Origin: Hydrogenophaga sp.
GTDB taxonomy: Bacteria > Pseudomonadota > Gammaproteobacteria > Burkholderiales > Burkholderiaceae_C
Assembly: GCA_011391495.1 (NCBI GenBank)
Contig: JAABQK010000024.1
Coordinates: forward strand, 1-38,327
Direction of reading: 5' to 3'
DNA length: 38,327 nucleotides
This document shows positions 8,679 to 18,172 of this stretch, piece by piece. The notes below the pieces were generated by a model. It did no database searches and had not been told where the DNA came from. It saw nothing but the letters and a program-made list of their open reading frames with translations. Each line of letters opens with the position of its first letter. Within the stretch, counting starts at the first letter, position 1. The position numbers and the translations under genes are program-made.

Positions 8679-11654
8679 TCAGCTGAGGTGTTTACCGAGC
8701 ACGCCGGCAATCTCGAACATCGTGACCTGCGGCTTGCCAAACACGGGTTCGAGCTTGGCATCGGCGTTGATGTTGCGCTTGTTCGCGGCGTCCTGCAGGC
8801 CGTTGGCCTTGATGTAGTCCCACAGTTTCTTCACCGCTTCGGGGCGCGACACCGCCTCGGCGCCGATCACCGCAGCCAGCGCGGCGCTGGGCAGCTTGCC
8901 GCTGGCGGCCGTGGTCTTGCGCGGAGCCTTGGGCGCCTTCACCGCCGGTGTCTTGCTGGCCGCGGCCTTTTTCGCGGGAGCTGCCTTCTTGGCCGGCGCC
9001 GCTTTGCCTGCGGCTGCGCGGGCAGGCGCGCCCGCTGCCGTCTTGCGCGGCGGGAACTTGCTCGTGCGCGGTTCGAACTCGAAGTTCACCTTGCCCGCTT
9101 CCTTGTCCCAGGCCAGGAAGGCCTTGAACGCGCGGCGCGTGCGCATGGAGACGAACTTGTCGAGCAAATCCGTCTTGCCGGTGGCCAGCAGCTTGCTCAT
9201 CTGCTCGCGCGCCACCGGCTGCTGCAGGATGATCTTGCCGCTCTTGAAGTCGCAGCTCGGCGTGGCCTGCGCCATCGTGGGCACCGACTTTTCGCAGACG
9301 TAGTTGGCGCCGTGTTCGTGCACCGCGCCGCCGCACTTGGGGCAGGCGCCCAGCGATTCGCTGCCGGTGAAGTCCACCAGCTCACCAGTCTCTTCGTTCT
9401 TCTTGTCGTCACCGAAATCGAATTCAAGCTTCCAGTTCTGGTCTTCTTCGTTGAACTTGAGCACGATCTCGGCCACGAAAGGCCAGCCCGCCTTGGAGCG
9501 GAAGCCTTCCAGCGGCCCGATCTTCTTGTCACGCAACAGCTGCTCGGCCTCTTCGGGCTCGAAGGTGCGGCCCGCAGGCGACTTGCCGAACGAGAAGCCG
9601 CAGCCCTCGCTGTTGCCGTCGGCGCCGGTGCAGCCGTAACGGCGGTAGTTTTCCTTCACCACGCCGCCGCAGTTGGGGCAGGGCGTGGACAGCGTGGCAT
9701 AGTTGCCGGGGATGGTGTCGCGGTCGTATTCCTTGGCTTTCCTGACCATGCGCTCGGTCATCTGCGCGATCTCGGCCATGAAGGCGCTGCGGCTGAGCTG
9801 GCCATGTTCCATCTGCGCCAGCTTGTATTCCCACTCCCCGGTGAGTTCGGCCTTGGAGAGCTCCTCCACACCCAGGCCGCGCAGCAGCGTCATGAGCTGA
9901 AAGGCCTTGGCCGTCGGGATGAGCTCACGACCCTCGCGCAGCATGTACTTCTCGGCCAACAGGCCTTCGATGGTGGCGGCTCGTGTGGCGGGCGTGCCCA
10001 GGCCTTTTTCCTGCATGGCCTCGCGCAGTTCGTCGTCATCGATCGTCTTGCCCGCGCCCTCCATGGCGCCCAGCAGCGTGGCTTCCGAGTAGCGCGCGGG
10101 TGGCTTGGTCTTCAGGCCCTTGGGCTCGACCGACTCGGTTCGCACGGTTTCGCCTTCGCGCACCGGCACCAAGTTCTGGCCCTTGTCGCCTTCCTTCGCG
10201 TCGGCCACGTCTTCGGCCGCTTCCTTGCCGTAGACCGCCATCCAGCCCGGCCGGACCAGCACCTTGCCTTCGGTCTTGAAGTGATGACCCACCGCGCTCG
10301 TGATGCGGGTGGTCACCATGAACTCGGCGCTGGGGAAGAACACCGCCAGGAAGCGGCGCACCACCAGGTCGTAGAGCTTCTGTTCGGCCTCGCTCAGACC
10401 ACTGGGCGCCTGCAGCGTGGGAATGATGGCAAAGTGGTCGCTGACCTTGCTGTTGTCGAAGATGCGCTTGCTCGGGCGGATGTAGCCGTTGTTGAGCGCG
10501 GTCAGCGCATGTGGCGCCAGGTGCTTCATGCCGCTGTCGGCCAGCATCTCGAAGGTCTGCTTGACCGTCGGCAGGTAGTCCTCGGGCAGGGCGCGCGAAT
10601 CGGTACGCGGGTAGGTCAGGGCCTTGTGGCGCTCGTACAGGCTCTGCGCGAGCTGCAGCGTGGTCTTGGCCGAGAACCCGAAGCGGCCGTTGGCCTCGCG
10701 CTGCAGGCTGGTCAGGTCGTACAGCAGACCACAGGCCTGTGTGGTGGGCTTGCTTTCTTCCTTCACGCTGGCGGCCTTGCCGCGCACGGCGTCGGCAATC
10801 GCCAGCGCCTCGCGCTGGCTCCAGACACGGTCGGCCTTCAGTTCCGCGTCGGCGTCATCGCCCGTGGGTTTCTTCCAGTTGGGGTCGAACCACTTGCCCG
10901 GGTATTCGCCGGCCTCCGCCAGGAAGGATGCGTGGACTTCCCAGTAGTCGCGGCTCCTGTGGGCGCGGATCTTTTCCTCGCGCTCGACCACAATGGACAG
11001 CGTCGGCGTCTGCACCCGGCCCACGGTGGTGAGGAAAAAGCCGCCGTCGCGCGAGTTGAACGCGGTCATGGCGCGCGTGCCGTTGATGCCCACCATCCAG
11101 TCGGCCTCGGAGCGGCTGCGCGCGGCGTCGGCCAGGCCCTGCATCTGCTCGTTGCTGCGCAGGTGCTCGAAGCCGTCGCGGATGGCCGCGGGCGTCATGG
11201 ACTGCAGCCAGAGCCGCTGCACCGGCTTGCCCAGGCTCTGATAGGCACCACCCTTGAAACCACCGGCGTACTGCTCGATCAGGCGAAAGATCAGCTCACC
11301 CTCGCGGCCCGCGTCGCAGGCGTTGATGAGTCGGCCCACGTCCTTGCGCTTGGCCAGTTTCACCACCGCGCCCAGGCGCGACTTGGTCTTGTCGATCGGC
11401 TTGAGTTCGAAGTAGGGCGGCAGCACCGGCAGGTGGGCGAAGCTCCACTTGCCACGTTTCACATCAAACTCTTCCGGTGCGGCGATCTCCACCAGGTGGC
11501 CGACGGCCGACGTGACCACATACTGCTCGTTCTCGAAGTGGTCATCGTGCTTTTCGAACTTGCCCGCCACCGGGGTGAGCGCACGCACGATGTCCTGGGC
11601 CACGGATGGCTTCTCGGCAATGACCAGCGTTTTGGCGAAACCTTCTGTTTTCAT
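8679..11654 (-). CDS. topB: DNA topoisomerase III with histone H1-like tail and C-terminal SWIB domain
   Basis: Type IA topoisomerase, which passes single strands through a transient 5'-phosphotyrosine break and decatenates or relaxes DNA. In 991 residues the order is: TOPRIM domain (KTLVIAEKPSVAQDIVRAL near residue 8; acidic motif NACDAGREGE at about 111-120), catalytic core with the active-site Tyr348 in ALTYPRTDSR, two zinc-ribbon-like modules (CPNC at about 659 and CPKC at about 771), an Ala/Lys/Pro-rich stretch at about 871-920 with AAPAKKAAPAKKAAASKTP, and a SWIB/MDM2-fold domain at about 921-991 (SRPEAVKKLWDYIKANGLQD, then FEIAGVLGKHL). E. coli TopB is about 650 residues, so the tail adds over 300. 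The ATG at 11654 is chosen as the family start. It is divergent from a SET-domain gene; SWIB fused to a topoisomerase is otherwise best known from chlamydial TopA. Confidence 0.95.
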   Translation of the reverse strand: MKTEGFAKTLVIAEKPSVAQDIVRALTPVAGKFEKHDDHFENEQYVVTSAVGHLVEIAAPEEFDVKRGKWSFAHLPVLPPYFELKPIDKTKSRLGAVVKLAKRKDVGRLINACDAGREGELIFRLIEQYAGGFKGGAYQSLGKPVQRLWLQSMTPAAIRDGFEHLRSNEQMQGLADAARSRSEADWMVGINGTRAMTAFNSRDGGFFLTTVGRVQTPTLSIVVEREEKIRAHRSRDYWEVHASFLAEAGEYPGKWFDPNWKKPTGDDADAELKADRVWSQREALAIADAVRGKAASVKEESKPTTQACGLLYDLTSLQREANGRFGFSAKTTLQLAQSLYERHKALTYPRTDSRALPEDYLPTVKQTFEMLADSGMKHLAPHALTALNNGYIRPSKRIFDNSKVSDHFAIIPTLQAPSGLSEAEQKLYDLVVRRFLAVFFPSAEFMVTTRITSAVGHHFKTEGKVLVRPGWMAVYGKEAAEDVADAKEGDKGQNLVPVREGETVRTESVEPKGLKTKPPARYSEATLLGAMEGAGKTIDDDELREAMQEKGLGTPATRAATIEGLLAEKYMLREGRELIPTAKAFQLMTLLRGLGVEELSKAELTGEWEYKLAQMEHGQLSRSAFMAEIAQMTERMVRKAKEYDRDTIPGNYATLSTPCPNCGGVVKENYRRYGCTGADGNSEGCGFSFGKSPAGRTFEPEEAEQLLRDKKIGPLEGFRSKAGWPFVAEIVLKFNEEDQNWKLEFDFGDDKKNEETGELVDFTGSESLGACPKCGGAVHEHGANYVCEKSVPTMAQATPSCDFKSGKIILQQPVAREQMSKLLATGKTDLLDKFVSMRTRRAFKAFLAWDKEAGKVNFEFEPRTSKFPPRKTAAGAPARAAAGKAAPAKKAAPAKKAAASKTPAVKAPKAPRKTTAASGKLPSAALAAVIGAEAVSRPEAVKKLWDYIKANGLQDAANKRNINADAKLEPVFGKPQVTMFEIAGVLGKHLS

Positions 11655-11671
11655 CTCTACAATCGACTTTC

Positions 11672-11718
11672 CACGCGCGTGTGCACGCGCACATGGGCAC
11701 GCGCACACTCGCGCGCAC
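11672..11718. promoter_or_regulatory. Alternating purine-pyrimidine tract between topB and SET gene
   Basis: This tract lies in the 97-base gap between the divergent starts of topB and the SET gene. Positions 11672-11695 alternate strictly between pyrimidine and purine for 24 bases, and two further alternating runs follow at 11697-11708 and 11710-11718. The unit GCACGCGCACA occurs twice, at 11683-11693 and 11697-11707, 14 bases apart. Such GC/AC alternation is the sequence type that readily flips to left-handed Z-DNA under negative supercoiling. No clear -10/-35 promoter was found for either gene within the gap. Confidence 0.6.
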
Positions 11719-11751
11719 CTGCATGAATCAACCTTACCAAAATTTCCGGCC

Positions 11752-12303
11752 GTGAAGAAAACCGCAGGTTTCGCCCCAAGCCCCCGCCAGACGCAGCCGC
11801 TCCCCTCTTCTTCGGCCAAAGCCCCGGCCGCCAGCAACCGCCGCATCCAGACCCGTCGCTCGGGCGTGCACGGCAAAGGCGTGTATGCCGTGGTGGACCT
11901 GGCCGAGGGCGAGACCCTGATTGAATATGTGGGCGAGGTCATCAGCTGGGACGAGGCACTGCGCCGCCACCCGCACGACCCGAGCGACCCAAACCACACC
12001 TTCTATTTCCACATCGACGAAGAGCATGTGATCGACGCCAATGTGGGGGGCAACTCCTCTCGCTGGATCAACCACAGCTGCGCGCCCAACTGCGAGGCCG
12101 AGGTGGACGGCGGCAGGGTCTTCATCCGCGCCAGACGCAACATCGCCGCCGGTGAAGAGCTGTTCTACGACTACGGTCTGGTGATCGACGAACCCTACAC
12201 GCCCAAGCTCAAGGCCGAATACCCTTGCTGGTGCGGCGCGCCCAAGTGCCGCGGCACGCTGCTGGCGCCCAAACGCGCCGGTCGGGCCTCGAGGCTGGGC
12301 TAG
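11752..12303 (+). CDS. SET-domain protein-lysine methyltransferase
   Basis: A predicted S-adenosylmethionine-dependent lysine methyltransferase of 183 residues. The SET core is clear: RRSGVHGKGVYAVVDLAEGETLIEYVGEVIS (about residues 38-68), the AdoMet-binding motif RWINHSCAPNCEAEV (about 103-117), EELFYDYGLV with the catalytic tyrosine, and a post-SET zinc motif CWCGAPKCRG (about 160-169), which with the Cys of NHSC would bind zinc. The GTG at 11752 is chosen because no ATG lies in frame between topB and the SET core; the remaining N-terminus is short, basic and Ala/Ser-rich. It is divergent from topB, whose product has a lysine-rich H1-like tail, a plausible substrate. Chlamydial SET proteins methylate histone-like proteins, which supports but does not prove such a role. 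Confidence 0.88.
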   Translation: MKKTAGFAPSPRQTQPLPSSSAKAPAASNRRIQTRRSGVHGKGVYAVVDLAEGETLIEYVGEVISWDEALRRHPHDPSDPNHTFYFHIDEEHVIDANVGGNSSRWINHSCAPNCEAEVDGGRVFIRARRNIAAGEELFYDYGLVIDEPYTPKLKAEYPCWCGAPKCRGTLLAPKRAGRASRLG

Positions 12304-12311
12304 GCATGAAC

Positions 12312-12392
12312 GCCCCCCGATGCGACTTCGTCGCCTCCCCCCAGGGGGCAACACCTGTGCCCCGGCAAAGCCGGTTGCACGGTGTTCTCGGC
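12312..12392 (+). repeat. Intergenic three-hairpin repeat, copy C
   Basis: The element starts 8 bases after the SET gene stop. The hairpins are GCGAC-TTC-GTCGC (12322-12334), CCCCC-A-GGGGG (12338-12348) and CCGGC-AAA-GCCGG (12362-12374), followed by the shared right end CACGGTGTTCT. It fills almost all of the gap before birA, which begins 22 bases further on. Confidence 0.75.
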
Positions 12393-12413
12393 TGAAGGCT
12401 GATCGCGCGCGCC

Positions 12414-13214
12414 ATGTCCGATCTGTTGGCCCATGTCGAATCCGTCTGGCAGTCGGTGGTGCCCGAGCTGCCGGGTTTCACCGTCGAGGTGTTGCCCAGC
12501 ATCGACTCCACCAACAGCGAACTGATGCGCCGTGCGCGCGCCGGTCTCATGGAACCGGTGTTGCTGGTGGCCGAGGAGCAGACAGCGGGGCGCGGACGGC
12601 TGGGCAAGGGCTGGCACAGCCGGGCCGGGCAGTCGCTGACGTTTTCGCTGGCACTGCCGCTCGCCCCGGCCGACTGGTCGGGCCTCTCGCTGGCCGTGGG
12701 CGTGAGCCTGGCCAACAGCCTGCACCCGGACGTGATGCTCAAGTGGCCCAACGACCTCTGGCTGCAGCGGCGCAAGCTCGGCGGTATCCTGGTCGAGACC
12801 GCCCACAACGGCGACAACGCCACGCGCCAGCGCCTGGTGGTGGTGGGCGTGGGCATCAACATCGCGCGTCCCGAGGCTGCCGCGGTGGCCGCCCTGGCCA
12901 GCCCGGACGCCACTGTGGCACCCATGGCACCGGCCGGCCTGGCCGAAGTGCTGGTGGGCCTGACCGCGGGTGAAACACTGAAACGGGTGACCCCCGCGCT
13001 GGTGCGCGACCTGCAGGCCTTTGAATCCCAGGGCTTCGCCGCCTTTGTCCAGCGCTTCGCGCAACGCGATGCGCTCACCGGCCAGTCGGTGCAGTTGTCC
13101 GACGGCACGCAGGGCAAGGCCTGCGGCGTCAACGAGCAGGGCGCCCTGCTCGTGCTGACCGCTGCCGGCATGCAGACGATCACGAGTTCGGAAGTGAGTG
13201 TGCGGCCATGCTGA
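12414..13214 (+). CDS. birA: Biotin--[acetyl-CoA-carboxylase] ligase, no DNA-binding domain
   Basis: BirA activates biotin to biotinyl-AMP and attaches it to the carrier lysine of AccB and related carboxylases. The 266-residue protein has IDSTNSELMRRA (about residues 29-40), the adenylate-binding loop GRGRLGKGWHS (about 60-70), FSLALPL, the catalytic KWPNDLWLQRRKLGGILVE (about 107-125), and a C-terminal SH3-like domain ending ITSSEVSVRPC. It lacks the N-terminal helix-turn-helix of E. coli BirA, so it should be a monofunctional ligase without biotin-operon repressor activity. Its last seven bases overlap the start of the SPOR-domain gene, so the two are co-transcribed and probably translationally coupled. 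Confidence 0.95.
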   Translation: MSDLLAHVESVWQSVVPELPGFTVEVLPSIDSTNSELMRRARAGLMEPVLLVAEEQTAGRGRLGKGWHSRAGQSLTFSLALPLAPADWSGLSLAVGVSLANSLHPDVMLKWPNDLWLQRRKLGGILVETAHNGDNATRQRLVVVGVGINIARPEAAAVAALASPDATVAPMAPAGLAEVLVGLTAGETLKRVTPALVRDLQAFESQGFAAFVQRFAQRDALTGQSVQLSDGTQGKACGVNEQGALLVLTAAGMQTITSSEVSVRPC

Positions 13215-14050
13215 GGTGGGTGATCGCGTTGCTGCTGCTGGCCAATGCGGGCTATTTCGCCTGGTCCCAGGGCTATCTCCGTGAGGCGGGTTTTGCGCCC
13301 ACGGAGCAGCACGAGCCCGAGCGGCTGCAGGCACAGATCCAGCCCGAGGCCATTCGGCTTCTGAACGCGCCGCGCGCAGACCGCGCACCCACCCCTGCGC
13401 CTGCACCGGCGCCCGCCGCCCCGACCCCTGCGCCTGACCTACCAGACGCGCCGGCGGCCCCACCGGCCGGGACCCGCGCCCCCGAAGCCAGCCCGCCGCC
13501 ACCCGCCACCCAGGCCGGGGCGTCTCCGGCACCTGCGCCGGACACTGCACCGCAACGGGTGCCAGAGCCCGCCGCGGCGGCCCAGAAGCTCGAATCGACC
13601 AGTTGCTGGCAGGCGGGTGCATTCACCGAAACCCAGGCCGACACGCTGCGTGCTGCGCTGAGCCTGCTGGACCTGCCGCGTGGCAGCTGGCAGCTCAACG
13701 AATCCCGCAGTGGTGGCCGCTGGATCGTCTACATGGGACGTTACGACAACACCGAACAGCTCGACCGCAAGAAGGCCGAACTGCGGGCACTGAATGTCGC
13801 CTTCCGCGAGGTGTCTGGCGCCGGCCTGAGTCCCGGCCTGGCGCTCGGCACCTACTCCAGCGAGGCCGCCGCCGAGCAGGCCCTGGAAGACGTGGTGCGC
13901 GCGGGCGTGCGCACGGCGCGGGTGGCCCAGGAACGGGCCGAGTCGCGCAATTTCACGCTGCGCCTGCCTGCCGTGACCACTGCGCAGCGCAGCGCAGTGG
14001 CCGCCCTGGGCGGCGCGCTGGCCGGCAGGTCGCTGCAGCGCTGCAGATGA
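13208..14050 (+). CDS. SPOR-domain membrane protein
   Basis: A 280-residue single-pass inner-membrane protein with a periplasmic SPOR domain, the module that binds denuded glycan strands of septal peptidoglycan. It has a membrane helix at residues 4-19 (WVIALLLLANAGYFAW), a long Pro/Ala-rich linker at about 55-125 (repeated AP and PAP steps), and a C-terminal SPOR domain from about 130 (SCWQAGAFTETQADTLRAAL, then WIVYMGRYDNTEQLDRKKAELRAL and a second repeat-like half LALGTYSSEAAAEQAL). The ATG at 13208 overlaps the birA end. A role in division or cell-wall remodelling is inferred from the domain only. The gene is followed by a strong terminator. Confidence 0.85.
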   Translation: MLRWVIALLLLANAGYFAWSQGYLREAGFAPTEQHEPERLQAQIQPEAIRLLNAPRADRAPTPAPAPAPAAPTPAPDLPDAPAAPPAGTRAPEASPPPPATQAGASPAPAPDTAPQRVPEPAAAAQKLESTSCWQAGAFTETQADTLRAALSLLDLPRGSWQLNESRSGGRWIVYMGRYDNTEQLDRKKAELRALNVAFREVSGAGLSPGLALGTYSSEAAAEQALEDVVRAGVRTARVAQERAESRNFTLRLPAVTTAQRSAVAALGGALAGRSLQRCR

Positions 14051-14075
14051 CGGCGCTGCCGTGCCATTGAAATAG

Positions 14076-14113
14076 AAAAAGGGTCTGCACCGTCACCGGT
14101 GCAGACCCTTTTT
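14076..14113. terminator. Strong bidirectional terminator
   Basis: A perfect inverted repeat with 17-bp arms (14076-14092 and 14097-14113) and a 4-base loop (TCAC). The arms start with A5 and end with T5, so a GC-rich stem followed by a T-run is formed on both strands. It serves the convergent SPOR-domain gene and gapA, whose stop is at 14131. Confidence 0.95.
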
Positions 14114-14130
14114 CAGTTGACCTGGCCGAC

Positions 14131-15171
<1,041 letters not shown>

Positions 15172-17256
15172 TTACTTCGCCAGCACGGTGCGCACCGTGT
15201 CGGCCACGTTCTGGGCGGTGAAGCCGAAGTGCTCGAACAGCACCGGCGCCGGGGCGGACTCGCCGTAGCTGTCCAGACCCACGACCGCGGCCACGCCGTA
15301 TTTCCACCAGCCGTCGGTGGAGCCCATTTCCACCGCGATCCGCGGCAGGCCCCGGGGCAACACGGAGGCCTTGTAAGCCGCGTCCTGCCGGTCAAACGTG
15401 GTGGTGCTGGGCATGGAGACCACGCGCGCAGCGATGTTGTAGGCGCGGGCCAGCAGGTCCTGCGCCTTGAGGGCCAGCTGCACTTCGGAGCCGGTGGCGA
15501 TGATCACCGCCTGGGCCTTTTTCTTCAGGCCCACCTCGGTGGGCTCGGCCAGCACGTAGGCGCCGCGGCTGATGTCGCCCAGGTCGTGCTTCGGCGCGTA
15601 GGGCAGGTTCTGGCGGCTCAACAGCAGCGCGGTCGGCTGGTTGCGGTTCTGCAGGGCCACGGCCCAGGCCACGGCGGTCTCTGCCGTATCGCCCGGACGC
15701 CAGACGTCCAGGTTGGGGATCAGGCGCAGGCTGGCGGCGTGCTCGACCGACTGGTGCGTCGGGCCGTCTTCACCCAGGCCGATGCTGTCGTGCGTGAACA
15801 CGTGGATCACACGCTGCTTCATCAGCGCAGCCATGCGGATCGCGTTGCGGCTGTAGTCGCTGAAAGTCAGGAAGGTGCCGCCATAGGGAATGAAACCGCC
15901 ATGCAGCGCAACGCCGTTCATGATCGCGGCCATGCCGAATTCGCGCACCCCGTAGTTGATGTGGCGGCCACCCTGGCCTTGCTCGTTCTTGACCACGTTG
16001 CCCGCCAGATCGAAGCGCAGGTTGGGGGTGGACTGGGTGTTGGTCAGGTTGGAGCCGGTCAGGTCGGCGCTGCCACCCAGCAACTCGGGCAGCGCGGCCG
16101 TGAAGGCCTCCAGCGCGATCTGGCTGGCCTTGCGGCTGGCCACGGTTTCGGCCTTGGTGTGGGCCGCGAGCACGGCGTCCACGGCGACCTGGTGGAACTG
16201 CTTGGGCAGTTCGCCCTTCATACGGCGGGTGAATTCCTTGGCGAGCTCGGGGTGAGCGGCCTTGTAGGCGGCGAAGGTCGTGTTCCAGGCGGCTTCGTGG
16301 GCCTTGCCGGCGTCCCTGGCGTCCCAGGCGGCATACACGTCTTTCGGGACCACGAAGGGCGCATGGGGCCAGCCCAGGGCTTCGCGGGTGAGCTGGATCT
16401 CTGCGGCGCCGAGTGGCTCGCCGTGGGCCTTGGCGGTGTTGGCGCGGTTGGGGCTTCCCTTGCCGATGCTGGTCTTGCAGCAGATGAGCGTCGGCTTGTC
16501 GGCGCTGTTCCTGGCGTCGGCGATGGCGCGATCCACCGCGTCGGCATTGTGGCCGTCCACGGCGCGGATCACGTTCCAGCCGCAGGCTTCAAAACGCCTG
16601 GGCGTGTCGTCGATGAACCAGGGCGCGACCTGGCCGTCGATGGAGATGCCGTTGTCGTCGTAGAGCGCGATCAGCTTGTTCAGCTTCCAGGCGCCCGCCA
16701 AGGCCACGGCTTCGTGACTGATGCCTTCCATCAGGCAGCCGTCACCCATGAAGACGTAGGTGTGGTGGTCGACGACGCTGTGCCCGTCACGGTTGAACTC
16801 GGCTGCCAGCAGCTTCTCGGCCAGCGCCATGCCCACCGCGTTGGTGATGCCCTGGCCCAGCGGGCCGGTCGTGGTTTCGACGCCGGGCGTATGACCCACC
16901 TCGGGGTGGCCGGCGGTCTTGCTGTGCAGCTGGCGGAAGTTCTTCAGCTCGCCGATGGGCAGCTTGTAGCCGGTGAGGTGCAACAGCGCGTACAGCAGCA
17001 TCGACGCATGACCGTTGGACAGCACGAAGCGGTCCCGGTTGGCCCACAGCGGGTTCGTCGGGTTGTGCCGCAGGTGGCGACCCCACAGGGCGACGGCCAT
17101 GTCGGCCATTCCCATGGGCGCGCCCGGGTGGCCGGAGTTGGCGGCCTGCACCGCGTCCATGGCGAGCGCACGGATGGCGTTGGCCTGGGTCTGGGGCGAC
17201 ACGCCCGGAGCGGAAGTGGGGGCAGGGCTGATGGAGGTGCTGAGGGCGTCGGACAT
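15172..17256 (-). CDS. tkt: Transketolase
   Basis: Thiamine-diphosphate enzyme that transfers two-carbon ketol units in the pentose phosphate pathway, and in the Calvin cycle where present. The 694-residue protein has the N-terminal ThDP domain ([19 protein letters not shown] near residues 39-57; [12 protein letters not shown], the ThDP/metal motif, near 155-166), the middle pyrimidine-binding domain with the [10 protein letters not shown] segment and FGMAAIMNG (catalytic Glu just before, in REFGM), and the C-terminal domain with [10 protein letters not shown]. The ATG at 17256 is chosen to match the family start; an in-frame ATG at 17355 would overlap murU. It is first in the tkt-gapA operon and divergent from murU. 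Confidence 0.97.
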   Translation of the reverse strand: MSDALSTSISPAPTSAPGVSPQTQANAIRALAMDAVQAANSGHPGAPMGMADMAVALWGRHLRHNPTNPLWANRDRFVLSNGHASMLLYALLHLTGYKLPIGELKNFRQLHSKTAGHPEVGHTPGVETTTGPLGQGITNAVGMALAEKLLAAEFNRDGHSVVDHHTYVFMGDGCLMEGISHEAVALAGAWKLNKLIALYDDNGISIDGQVAPWFIDDTPRRFEACGWNVIRAVDGHNADAVDRAIADARNSADKPTLICCKTSIGKGSPNRANTAKAHGEPLGAAEIQLTREALGWPHAPFVVPKDVYAAWDARDAGKAHEAAWNTTFAAYKAAHPELAKEFTRRMKGELPKQFHQVAVDAVLAAHTKAETVASRKASQIALEAFTAALPELLGGSADLTGSNLTNTQSTPNLRFDLAGNVVKNEQGQGGRHINYGVREFGMAAIMNGVALHGGFIPYGGTFLTFSDYSRNAIRMAALMKQRVIHVFTHDSIGLGEDGPTHQSVEHAASLRLIPNLDVWRPGDTAETAVAWAVALQNRNQPTALLLSRQNLPYAPKHDLGDISRGAYVLAEPTEVGLKKKAQAVIIATGSEVQLALKAQDLLARAYNIAARVVSMPSTTTFDRQDAAYKASVLPRGLPRIAVEMGSTDGWWKYGVAAVVGLDSYGESAPAPVLFEHFGFTAQNVADTVRTVLAK

Positions 17257-17342
17257 GGGGAGGATCCCGAGGTGGATTGGATGACGGCGCGGCGGCGCCA
17301 AACCGCTGATTTTATCGGCCCGCTCACGGGACCCTGCGGGTC
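17257..17342. promoter_or_regulatory. Short divergent tkt/murU intergenic region
   Basis: Only 86 bases separate tkt and murU. The region contains an AT-rich spot at 17308-17316 (TGATTTTAT) and an inverted repeat GACCC-TGC-GGGTC (17330-17342) next to the murU start. Promoters for both genes must lie here or inside the opposite gene, but no convincing -35/-10 pair was found. Confidence 0.3.
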
Positions 17343-18104
17343 GTGAATAATGCATTGGTGAACACCCAGCACCCCAGCACGTCGGTTCCCGTTGCGGCCA
17401 TGATCCTGGCTGCGGGGCGTGGCATGCGCATGCGTCCGCTCACCGACGTGACGCCCAAGCCTCTGTTGCCGGTGCTGGGCAAGCCGCTGATGCAATGGCC
17501 CATGGAGGCGCTGCACCGCGGCGGCTTCAGGCAGCTGGTCGTGAACACCGCGTGGCTGGGTGAACAGATCGAGCAGCGGTTTGCCGACTGGTCACAGGCC
17601 CGACCGGGGGCGGATATCGTGTTTTCACACGAAGGCCAGGACTTTGGTTACGCACTGGAAACGGCGGGCGGCATTTCGCGCGCGCTGCCGCTGCTGGGCG
17701 ACGTGTTCTGGGTGCTCGCGGGCGATGTGTACGTGCCCGGCTTTTCCTTCAGCCAGTCCAGCGTCGACCGCTTCACGGCCAGCGGCCTGCTGGCGCATCT
17801 CTGGCTGGTGCCGAATCCGCCGCACAACCCCGGAGGCGACTTCGGCCTGAGCGCCAACGGCCTGGCGCTGAATCAGGCCGACGTGAAACACACCTACAGC
17901 ACGATCGGCCTGTACCGGCGCGCGCTGTTCGAGGCACCCTGGTGCGAAACCATTCCCGGCAACCCGCAGGGCACGGCGGCCCCGCTGGCGCCGCTGTTGC
18001 GCGCGGCGATGGACGCGAACCTGGTGAGCGCCGAGCTCTACACCGGCGCTTGGACCGACGTGGGCACGCCCGAACGGCTGGCGGAACTCAACGCCGGTTC
18101 CTGA
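17343..18104 (+). CDS. murU: N-acetylmuramate alpha-1-phosphate uridylyltransferase
   Basis: MurU makes UDP-MurNAc from MurNAc 1-phosphate, the last step of the Pseudomonas-type peptidoglycan recycling route that bypasses fosfomycin-sensitive de novo synthesis. The 253-residue nucleotidyltransferase has [32 protein letters not shown] (glycine-rich pyrophosphorylase signature and Lys, about residues 19-50), YALETAGGI (about 103-111), the metal Asp in WVLAGDVYV, and TDVGTPERL near the end. The start is uncertain: GTG at 17343 or GTG at 17358; homologues begin only two or three residues before MILAAG. The kinase that feeds it, amgK, is about 12 kb away in this window rather than adjacent as in Pseudomonas. 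Confidence 0.88.
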   Translation: MNNALVNTQHPSTSVPVAAMILAAGRGMRMRPLTDVTPKPLLPVLGKPLMQWPMEALHRGGFRQLVVNTAWLGEQIEQRFADWSQARPGADIVFSHEGQDFGYALETAGGISRALPLLGDVFWVLAGDVYVPGFSFSQSSVDRFTASGLLAHLWLVPNPPHNPGGDFGLSANGLALNQADVKHTYSTIGLYRRALFEAPWCETIPGNPQGTAAPLAPLLRAAMDANLVSAELYTGAWTDVGTPERLAELNAGS

Positions 18105-18172
18105 GCCCTGGCTGCCTGAGCGCTCGGCCGCCAAAGCCTGCTGGAACGCCAGGCCGGCGCAAAAGTCAGACA

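Noticed and set aside
8652..11726. A 1024-codon open frame on the plus strand opposite topB
   Set aside because: It is the antisense shadow of a high-GC gene; its translation is low-complexity His/Leu/Gly/Arg-rich with no family motif, while the minus strand encodes a full topoisomerase.
13380..13560. Repetitive CCnGCn sequence as a DNA repeat element
   Set aside because: It encodes the Pro/Ala-rich periplasmic linker of the SPOR-domain protein.
12300..13622. A 440-codon minus-strand open frame opposite birA and the SPOR gene
   Set aside because: It is a shadow frame; birA on the plus strand carries all catalytic motifs.
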